Assembly: GCA_001275005.1 (NCBI GenBank)
Contig: JWZX01001338.1
Location: 1-10,999, forward strand
From: Chrysochromulina tobinii
Lineage: Eukaryota > Haptophyta > Prymnesiales > Chrysochromulinaceae
Direction of reading: 5' to 3'
Length of the DNA: 10,999 nt
Part shown: positions 5,414 through 10,999 of the stretch, piece by piece
How the letters are laid out: each line of letters opens with the position of its first letter
Numbering within the stretch: the first letter of the stretch is position 1
Notes under the pieces: model-generated
The model's database searches: none
Told to the model about the DNA's origin: nothing
Seen by the model: the letters and a program-made list of their open reading frames with translations, nothing else
Translations under genes and position numbers: made by a program

Positions 5414-8400
5414 TCACATCTCCTTCTGAATCATCGCTACGAGTGCTGTCGCCCTACTGCGGATGTCGTCCGTCGCAGCGCGGGCGAGTGCCTCCTTCGC
5501 GGAGACGAGCCCCCTCTCCAGTTGGCCATCGTTCGCAAGCGCGATGGCGAGGTTCAGGTGCGCGAGGTCATATCCCGGAAGAATCTGGAGCGCCGCGACG
5601 AGCGCGGCCTCCACGTCACCCAACGGCTGACGAAGCTGCTCGAGGATCGAAGCATAATTAACGTAGGCGCCGGCGAGCGTCGGCGCCAAAGATCCTCGTA
5701 CCTGTGGGGACGTGGCGCTGCGGTGAGCACATGCATGCAAGGCAGGTCAACACAGCGGCAATCAACGTGCCTGGGCCAGCCGTGCTCGGAAGCGCTGCGG
5801 TGAGCACATGTATGCAAGGCAGGTCATCAGCGGCAATCAACGGCCATCCGTCCTCGTACCTCAGCGGCCTGCGAGCCCGTGGCGCTGGCGGCCCAGAGCT
5901 GCGCCCCAAACTCGAGGATCTCGCGCAATCTCGACTCCATCTCCCGCAATCTCGCCTCCATAGCCTTTGGGCTGTGGAGCTGGCCCAGACGCATCTGAAG
6001 CTCCAGGCGCGCGCTGACGAGGTCCGCGCTCTCCTTGCCGAGGCCCATCTCGTCGGGGTTGCTCGCAGCGACCTTGAGCAGCTGCGCTTGCGCCGCGCCA
6101 AAGTCGGCGGCGCAACGCGCGAGGGCGCTCGGCTCGGCTGACCCGCTGGGCGGCGGCGCGCACGCGTGCACGGCGCGCTGCTTGTACGCGTGCGCCAGGT
6201 TGAGCCACACCTTTGGGGTGGGGCTCGGGGTTCGGGTTCGGGGAGGGGTTCGGGTTAGGGCTTGGGCTCGGGTTCGGGCGCTGTCTATCCATTTTAGGGT
6301 TCGGGCTCGGTCGAGCCATGTTAGGGTTAGGGCTCGGGTTCGGGCGCGGTCGAGCCTTACCTTGGGGTGGGGCGTGTGGCTCTGCACCCGAAGGAGCAGC
6401 TCGATGGCCTTGGACGGGTCCGACTCGACGACGGCGATCGCACGATGTACCATCGGCACCGGGTCCAGTCCTCGGCTCTGCTCGATCATGTCGTCCGCCA
6501 GAGCCTCATTCGTGCGCCAGCGCTGCAATTGCGCTCGTGAGGCGTTGGCATTGGCGTACAGCAGCGCACCGACAGCAAGGGCGGCGAGGGCGCGACGCGC
6601 CTGTATACCCCAGCCAAACGAGCGCGAGGTGGCCATCTTCTCCTCCACGCCCGCGGCGGCGCTCGGATTGCTCTTCTCCTTCACACCCGCGCCCGCGGCG
6701 GCGCTCGGATTGCTCTTCTCCTTCATGCCCGCGCTCGCGTCGGCGCTGCAGAGTGCATGCAATCCGAGCGCCGCCGCGGGCGCGAGCACCAAAAAGTCCG
6801 CACAGTACGAGTAACGGTCGGCACCGATGGTCTGGATGTGGTCGGACAAGAGGCCTAGGGTCGGCAGCATCACGAGCGCGTGGCCATCAGAGGTCATCAG
6901 AGGTCATCAGAGGTCATCAGAGGTCATCAGAGGTCATCAGAGGTCATCAGAGGCAATCAGTGGCAATCAGAGGCAATCAGAGGCAATCAGAGGCAATCAG
7001 CGTACCGAGGGTCGGCAGCATGACGAGCGCGTGGCCGAGCGCCACGAGCGCCGCGACAGCGCCCGCCGCCAAGAGCCCACGCACCGGCTGCCCGCATAGC
7101 CGTTGGGTCAGCGCGCCGAGGAGTGTGAACAGTGCGAGCCCGAGAATGCATGCACCAACCGAAGCACTCGAGAGCAGAGCACTGTTGTCTGCTGAGAGAG
7201 CGGCGTGCGGCGCATAGTAGCGCACCGCGAGGCCGCCTTCGCTGGGGCGCACGACACGCCGATAGTGCTGCCCGAGCATCGCGAGCGCACGCAATCAGTG
7301 GCAATCAGTGGCAATCAGTGGCAATCCGTGGCAATCCGTGGCAATCCGTGGCATGGCAATCATTGGCAATCATTGGCAATCAGTGGCAATCATTGGCAAT
7401 CAGTGGCAATCAGTGGCAATCAGTGGCAATCAGTGGCAATCAATGGCAATCCGTGGCGTGGCAATCAGTGTTAATCTGCGTTGGCTCACCTGCCCGAGCA
7501 TCGCAAGCGCACGCAATCCGCGTTGACTCGCCGACAGCTGTTGCTCGGGCTGCAAGGCGCGCCGTTGGTCGAGGGCGCTCGCTTGTGTGGCGAGGCTGGC
7601 GACGGCGACGGCGCTGCTCAGAGCGAGGCTATGCTCAAGCATCAGGCGGCCGAGAAGCGCGAGAAGCCCCGCGTGCTCTGCTGGCCGCTCTACTGGCCGC
7701 TGCGGCTTCTTTGGGCGGTCACGCGTCGTTATGGGCGCCCCGTCCGTGACGAGCAGCCAAGTCCCTGCATCGAGCAGTGCCGGCGCGACGAAGACGGTGA
7801 TGCATGCCGCCTTGGATAGGGCGGCCGCTGCCGTGAACAAGCCGCAGAGAAGCCATCGGTACACACGGGGGTAGAGTAGCCACGTGGCGCCCCCGAGGGC
7901 AACGTGCGCGTGGCACATGAGCAGAGCGAGGCATGTGCCGAGTAAGTAGCCGTTGGCCGAGGGCCACGAGATCACCTGGAGAGAGGGGGGAGTGGCGCCG
8001 TGATGAGCACTTGCATGCAAGTCGCCGTTGGCCGAGGGCCACGAGATCACCTCGACTCGCTCGGCCATGCTTCCAACGACGGATGCGGCGGCGAAGCCGC
8101 AAATGTGAGGCAGAACGGACGTGCCTCGTGGGCGACTCTGCAGAAAGGCGGGTACGAGCAAAGCCGCAAGGAGGACGTTGCAAACATGCAATGCCCTCGA
8201 GACTAGGCGCATTTGTGGCAGCATTCCGAAGCCGATTGCACCGGTCGCGCGCACCACGCCCATGCGAAGCCACTCGGTCAGCGGCTCGAAGACTCCCAGC
8301 TTGCTCGAGGCCATCGAGGTGGCTGCGACTGCCCCAGCTACACTTGGCGAGGCGATGGCTGGATCCTGCACGAAATTGATCAAGTCGTCCGAGAGGAACC

Positions 8401-8524
8401 AGACAAATGTCATGGCGGAGCGCGACTGGAGGTCGTCTTCGTACAGCGTCGGAGCGTCGAAGATGGTCCAGAGCAGCGCGGCGGATGCTGCTGCGACAGA
8501 AGCCGACATCATCGGCGTGTACAT
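5414..8524 (-). CDS. TMTC-like multi-membrane and TPR protein, six exons (putative ER O-mannosyltransferase)
   Basis: Model on the minus strand: exons 8524-8051, 7975-7490, 7267-7006, 6854-6361, 6210-5860 and 5701-5414; phases all agree and give 784 aa. The spliced protein reads as the TMTC/DUF1736 family: an early hydrophobic segment, luminal-loop acidic pair FLSDDLINF (Asp46-Asp47), a FEPL motif, MAERVE/VISWPSANGYLL (where relatives have the HPVHVEAVAW region), AAALSKAACITVF, QHYRRVVRP, and IGADRYSY (418-424). C-terminal TPR-like helices follow, including VWLNLAHAYKQ and DLAHLNLAIALA. TMTC1-4 are ER GT-C-type O-mannosyltransferases in animals; substrate here is unknown. ATG 8524 is the first Met in the frame; the frame is open farther upstream, so an extra 5' exon is possible. 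Exon 4 carries an odd KEKSNPSAAAG duplication between membrane helices. Exon joins are supported by protein family continuity, not by cDNA. Confidence 0.75.
5702..5859 (-). other. Intron 5 of TMTC-like gene (158 bp)
   Basis: Minus strand GCTGAG|GTACGAGGA...CCCCACAG|GTACGAGGA, phase 0; the nonamer GTACGAGGA begins both the intron and exon 6. The interior holds a tandem duplication of about 52 bases at a 77-bp offset. Two internal CACCGCAG sites could serve as alternative acceptors but would shift the frame. Removal joins QAAE to VRGSLAPT. Confidence 0.75.
5715..5843 (-). repeat. Tandem duplication inside intron 5
   Basis: Bases 5715-5768 and 5792-5843 are close copies (GCGCTGCGGTGAGCACATG, then TATGCAAGGCAGGTCA or a one-base variant, then GCGGCAATCAACG). 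The second copy ends in decamer-like units resembling those of introns 2 and 3. Confidence 0.85.
6211..6360 (-). other. Intron 4 of TMTC-like gene (150 bp) with telomere-like repeats
   Basis: Minus strand CCCCAAG|GTAAGG...CCCCAAAG|GTGTGG, phase 0. The CCCCACCCCAA(A)GGT boundary and the following GGCTC-ACC block occur at both ends. The interior is runs of CCCTAA, CCCGAA and CCCGAG. The intron is 50 codons with no stop, so the reading frame runs through it; the splice gives HPK-VWLNLAHAY, a good TPR helix start. Confidence 0.7.
6222..6352 (-). repeat. Degenerate telomere-like repeats (CCCTAA/CCCGAA/CCCGAG)
   Basis: On the plus strand this reads as mixed GGGTTC, GGGTTA and GGGCTC hexamers with perfect TTAGGG doublets near 6321-6332, interrupted by two ATCCA/GAGCCATG-type spacers. 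It fills intron 4. Confidence 0.85.
6648..6784. repeat. Direct and inverted repeat within exon 4
   Basis: A 36-bp unit occurs directly repeated at 6648-6683 and 6690-6725. In addition 6688-6713 and 6759-6784 are perfect inverted repeats of 26 bp with a 45-bp loop, able to form a strong GC-rich hairpin. The direct copies encode KEKSNPSAAAG twice; the inverted partner encodes the membrane segment LAPAAALGL. Confidence 0.9.
6855..7005 (-). other. Intron 3 of TMTC-like gene (151 bp)
   Basis: Minus strand ACCCTCG|GTACGC...ACCCTAG|GCCTC, phase 1. About 31 bases of exon 3 end (coding GHALVMLPTL) are repeated at the intron 3' end with two differences, one of which creates the AG acceptor. The interior is a 12-unit decamer array. 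Removal joins PTL-G-LLSDHIQTIGADRYSY, as expected for the family, and corrects a frame change. Confidence 0.8.
6881..7000 (-). repeat. Decamer tandem array in intron 3 (12 units)
   Basis: Plus strand units: TGGCCATCAG once, AGGTCATCAG six times, then AGGCAATCAG four times with one TGGCAATCAG. On the transcript strand each unit contains CTGAT. The CAATCAG core is the same as in the intron 2 array. Confidence 0.95.
7268..7489 (-). other. Intron 2 of TMTC-like gene (222 bp)
   Basis: Minus strand GGGCAG|GTGAGCC...GGGCAG|CACTAT, phase 0. The last 28 or so bases of exon 2 (from 7517 down to 7490) recur at the intron 3' end (7268-7295) with one mismatch. The 5' end of the intron (7471-7493) also resembles exon bases 7513-7535. 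The interior is a decamer array. It contains an in-frame stop, so splicing is required. Confidence 0.8.
7291..7470 (-). repeat. Decamer tandem array in intron 2 (17 units)
   Basis: Plus strand units GCAATCAGTG, with variants GCAATCCGTG, GCAATCATTG and GCAATCAATG: six units at 7291-7350, ten at 7356-7455 and one at 7461-7470, interrupted by 5-bp offsets. On the transcript strand the unit is CACTGATTGC, which contains CTGAT, a branch-point-like sequence. Confidence 0.95.
7976..8050 (-). other. Intron 1 of TMTC-like gene (75 bp)
   Basis: Minus strand GAG|GTGATC...CTCTCTCCAG|GTGATC, phase 0, with a strong pyrimidine tract before the AG. The first 27 bases of the intron are identical to the first 27 bases of exon 2 (7949-7975), so the intron is one tandem-duplication unit. 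It is 25 codons long without a stop, so retention would insert 25 residues. Confidence 0.75.
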
Positions 8525-8734
8525 CGCGAGAGAAGTAGATGCCGACGGTCGGCTTCTCTCCTTTCCAAATGGAGCAAGTTCGCCGGCGCGGCGGCAATCG
8601 GGATGGACGTCCGAGGACGGTCGATGATCGGAGGCAAGTGGGCGCGTGTTTGTCTTCCGCGATAAAACCTGACCCAGACGCTCGTGTGCTGAGAAACTCA
8701 CGCGTGCTCACGCCTCTCAGATCGCACGGATCGA

Positions 8735-9787
8735 TCACGAAGCCCGCCGCTTACGCACCTCCACCTCCTCCACCGCCATCTGTGCTGCCGCCCGGAACGC
8801 CGCCTGCAGCTCTGGTGCGGGCGACTGCAGCACGCCAAACGAGCGGTGGCCGTCGCCGCGGCGGGCGCCGAGGCGCGGCGCGGCCTCCTCCGGCGGCGAG
8901 ATGGCCGGGCAGCCGCCCTGCGCCTCGTCGTTGAAGGGGCGATCAAAGGCTTCGTCGAGGAGCTCGATCGGCATGCCCCCCATCGCACCGCCGGGTAGAA
9001 GGGCCTCCGGCCCGAGCACGGTCGCGTAGAACGAATAGATCCAGCACACGTCCGAGATGTTGCGGCTCGGCCCCGGCGTCGAGTGCGGGCACTTGGCGAA
9101 GCGCCCATCGTGCAGTGCATCGTACTCCTCGACGGCGCTGTGCACCGAGTTGTCGCTGCACGTCTTGTTCACGATCTTGAGCACCTTGGCCGACCACGTG
9201 CACGTGGCCGGGCTCGCGCCCGGCGCGTCGCACCAGCCCGCGGCCGTCGTCGAGTACCACATGTTCTTCCCGGGCCCCGCCGTCTTGTTGATGACCGAGA
9301 AGCCCCAGCAAGCCCACGGAGCCTTGATCCAGTTGTCCCACGAGCACATGCCGAAATGGCCGAAGGAATTCGTGATATTCTCCGCGCCAGCGGGCTTCTG
9401 GCTGCTGCAGTCGGACGCGTTCTCGAAGTTGCCACAGGTGCACAGGTAGTTCTGGCCGTGGCATGGCAGGCGGGAGAAGGGATCGATGTCGCTCGCGTTG
9501 CACGCGTTGCACCGGCCATACTCGCCAAACTCGCCTTTCACGCTCAGAATGAGCTTGGTGATCACCAAGTCGTTGTCAACGACCTCCTCGTTGGTGCAAT
9601 CCTTAGATTGTGGATTGCTGGCACACTCGATCGGCAGAACCTTTGATCTGAGATCAAAGAAGATGTCGCCACGCAGATCTGCCGTGTTCATGTTTACAGG
9701 GACCACACCTTCGTGTAGCGGGTTCACATGGTAGACGGTAAGGTCGGTATTGGCGAGGCCGGTGAGCATCGCGACGAGGAGCGCCAT
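8735..9787 (-). CDS. Secreted cysteine-rich N-glycosylated protein of unknown function
   Basis: I do not recognise a named family. From the first in-frame ATG (9787) the protein is 350 aa. It begins with a short hydrophobic stretch MALLVAMLTGLANT, a probable signal peptide; the frame is open upstream to a stop at 9881-9883, so a longer signal from a spliced first exon is possible. The body has 16 Cys (for example 55, 64, 93, 96, 109, 116, 118, 127) and six N-X-S/T sequons (Asn97, 123, 137, 167, 207, 243), which suggests disulfide-bonded, ER-processed export. A distinctive N-terminal block reads YHVNPLHEGVVPVNMNTADL followed by GDIFFDLRS. There is no membrane helix after the signal. The last 60 residues are Ala/Arg/Glu-rich and look disordered. 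The stop lies about 210 bp upstream of the TMTC-like ATG on the same strand. Confidence 0.8.
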   Translation of the reverse strand: MALLVAMLTGLANTDLTVYHVNPLHEGVVPVNMNTADLRGDIFFDLRSKVLPIECASNPQSKDCTNEEVVDNDLVITKLILSVKGEFGEYGRCNACNASDIDPFSRLPCHGQNYLCTCGNFENASDCSSQKPAGAENITNSFGHFGMCSWDNWIKAPWACWGFSVINKTAGPGKNMWYSTTAAGWCDAPGASPATCTWSAKVLKIVNKTCSDNSVHSAVEEYDALHDGRFAKCPHSTPGPSRNISDVCWIYSFYATVLGPEALLPGGAMGGMPIELLDEAFDRPFNDEAQGGCPAISPPEEAAPRLGARRGDGHRSFGVLQSPAPELQAAFRAAAQMAVEEVEVRKRRAS

Positions 9788-10423
9788 GGCGAGGTGCACC
9801 CTCGTGTGAAACACCGAACCTGTGAATGCCGTGCCATATTTGGGATGGGCGCATCCGGCTCGTTTTACTTCTTCGGCATTTCACCCGGCGGATCTTCGCA
9901 GCGTCCGAAAAGCGGAGGGTGAGTCTTCTCCACTCAGTCACTTACACGCACCCACTGTTTTTGGCACTCACACAGGTCACAGCACATGCCACATCTGACA
10001 TCTGACCCTCTTTAATTGTGAAGGACCCGATCTGGAGATCTCACGTGCTGCACTCTCCACTCGTGGTCAGTCGTGTCCCCGCTGCCGCACCCATATGCCA
10101 TCTGCGTGTCCGCCCGCACGCTCTCAGTCTCACATCATGTTTCATCTCACTCTGCGCGGGCTGACGAGGCCACGAGATCGAATCCCCACGTCCCAGTGGC
10201 ATTGCCCAGATCCAACCTCCTCGCCCCGGCATGTGCATGCGCCACGTCCATGAACGTCACGCCCTACAACGGCCCGTCGTCCCCCACCCCCGGGATTCCC
10301 ATTTCGAGAGAACCTGTGACGCTCGGAGCGCACGCACGTCACAGGTTGCGACCAGGTTCACACTAGGTCCTCCCCGAACGTTGGCCGCTCGCAGATCTTT
10401 GTAGTGGCCCCAGAATGCGAATC
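9788..10423. other. Intergenic region upstream of the secreted-protein gene
   Basis: It contains the presumed promoter and 5' leader of the secreted-protein gene (9788-10090) and dispersed repeat copy B (10091-10382). Near 9985-10010 there is a small CATCTGA tandem duplication. I see no gene; the short frames overlap the repeat and have no features. Confidence 0.6.
10091..10382 (+). repeat. Dispersed repeat, copy B
   Basis: About 290 bp matching the minus strand of 2525-3045 in two collinear blocks, lacking the central 180 bp of copy A. It starts with ATGCCATCTGCGTGTCCGC and ends near CGAACGTT. Relative to the gene on its right (minus strand, stop at 10424-10426) it begins about 42 bp after the stop codon, in the same relative orientation as copy A to the receptor gene. 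Confidence 0.75.
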
Positions 10424-10999
10424 TCAGATGTGCAACATGCCGGGCACGGCCGAGCGCGTCGCGTCGGGGTCGTTGCTATTGGGCGCCTCCATGTTCCCCG
10501 ACGCGCCGCTGCTGCTGCCAGAGGCGCGGCCCCCTCCATTGCCCCCGCCGTCGCCCCCGCCGTCGCCCCCTCCATCGTCCCCTTCCTTGCGAAGCTCAAA
10601 GTCGCTCAGCTGGTGCTTGCCTGCGTCGACGTGATCGTCATGAGAGTCAGTAACGACGGAGAGGTAGGCAGCGGAGCATGCAGAGGAGCGATCCCAAGGC
10701 GGCTGATGCACGATCGTCGCGCCCTCCCGCGCCGACCTTGCCGCCGCCACATGCTGCGCCTCCTCCTTTTGCTGGCGCACCATGTCATGCTGCCGTACGC
10801 CGCCCTCGGCACTGTCTGCGCGTGAAGAGCCTTCCGTTTCGGAGGAATCTCTGTCGAAGCGATCGCTCATCTCGATGCCAACGCCGCCACCGCCGCCACC
10901 GCTACCGCCGCTACCACTGGGGATGGAGACGCTGCACGCGGACGGCTCCTGTTGATGAAGCTTATCTGCGGAGACCGAGCTCGCGGACATGTTGCGGAG
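10424..10999 (-). CDS. C-terminal part of an unrecognised low-complexity protein (5' partial)
   Basis: The minus-strand frame is open from the right edge to a TGA at 10424-10426, giving about 191 residues; an in-frame ATG lies at 10990 but need not be the start. Composition is hydrophilic and disordered: a Gly/Ser run (residues 25-38 from that Met), Ser/Asp/Glu-rich segments, QQKEEAQ, then a repeated DGGG motif and a Ser/Gly tail ending PGMLHI. No domain, signal or membrane helix is visible. It may be a regulatory tail of a larger protein to the right. The opposite strand gives short PPPSPPP-type frames over the same low-complexity DNA, which remain an alternative reading. Confidence that it is coding is moderate at best. 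Confidence 0.4.
   Translation of the reverse strand, partial: LRNMSASSVSADKLHQQEPSACSVSIPSGSGGSGGGGGGVGIEMSDRFDRDSSETEGSSRADSAEGGVRQHDMVRQQKEEAQHVAAARSAREGATIVHQPPWDRSSACSAAYLSVVTDSHDDHVDAGKHQLSDFELRKEGDDGGGDGGGDGGGNGGGRASGSSSGASGNMEAPNSNDPDATRSAVPGMLHI

Noticed and set aside
6222-6352. Chromosome end
   Set aside because: The telomere-like tract is degenerate, only about 130 bp, and flanked on both sides by exons of the same gene.
5414-7294. Pseudogene made of several broken TMTC fragments
   Set aside because: Every frame break coincides with a GT-AG segment whose removal restores phase and family continuity, so introns explain it better than decay.
6881-7470. CRISPR-like array of regular short repeats
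   Set aside because: Units are 10 bp, contiguous and without unique spacers, and they lie between exons of a eukaryotic gene; this is a simple tandem repeat.
7719-8738. 339-aa minus-strand open frame overlapping the TMTC-like exons
   Set aside because: It is a shifted frame of exons 1 and 2, highly basic with no membrane pattern; the chosen frame shows the family motifs.
9785-9814. Start of the secreted protein at the GTG of 9814
   Set aside because: Nuclear eukaryotic genes start at ATG; the first in-frame ATG is at 9787 and still gives a signal-like N-terminus.
10404-10825. Pro-rich plus-strand frames opposite the right-edge gene
   Set aside because: They are short, one lacks an ATG start, and the PPPSPPP pattern is the antisense of a DGGG repeat in a longer frame open to the edge; kept only as an alternative.
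1-10999. tRNA, rRNA or other structured RNA genes
   Set aside because: I found no tRNA-like cloverleaf motifs or rRNA-conserved blocks on either strand by reading.

Overview
The window reads as nuclear DNA of a GC-rich unicellular eukaryote, most likely a marine microalga. A haptophyte-like or similar chromalveolate lineage is my guess. Reasons: a eukaryotic ARL2 GTPase, a membrane kinase of the TKL type, a phytochelatin synthase, a TMTC-like multi-membrane/TPR protein split by short GT-AG introns, and a secreted N-glycosylated Cys-rich protein. The species cannot be named from sequence alone.

Layout. Bases 1-2489 (+) hold the 3' part of an intronless gene for a transmembrane receptor: a short ectodomain remnant, one membrane helix, a TIR-like domain and an apparently active TKL-type kinase domain. 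Bases 2490-3424 are non-coding and carry one copy (A) of a dispersed repeat. On the minus strand follow ARL2 (3425-3985, intronless), phytochelatin synthase (4189-5043, intronless), a TMTC-like gene (5414-8524, six exons by my model), a secreted Cys-rich protein (8735-9787) and, after copy B of the dispersed repeat (10091-10382), the 3' end of an unrecognised low-complexity gene running off the right edge. The receptor and ARL2 converge; the five minus-strand genes are head to tail.

The most striking structure is in the TMTC-like gene. Its protein family signature is broken into several reading frames, and all breaks are repaired by five short introns (75, 222, 151, 150 and 158 bp). Each intron is bounded by a duplicated piece of adjoining exon, and the interiors are simple repeats: decamers in introns 2 and 3 (with remnants in 5), degenerate telomere-like hexamers in intron 4, and a roughly 77-bp tandem duplication in intron 5. 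This looks like recent intron creation by local tandem duplication. The neighbours on this strand and the receptor gene show no introns within the window.

The genes do not form an obvious pathway. The receptor (signalling, possibly innate-immune-like), ARL2 (tubulin and trafficking), phytochelatin synthase (metal detoxification), the TMTC-like protein (ER O-mannosylation by family analogy) and the secreted protein are ordinary nuclear neighbours. Functional linkage is not claimed.
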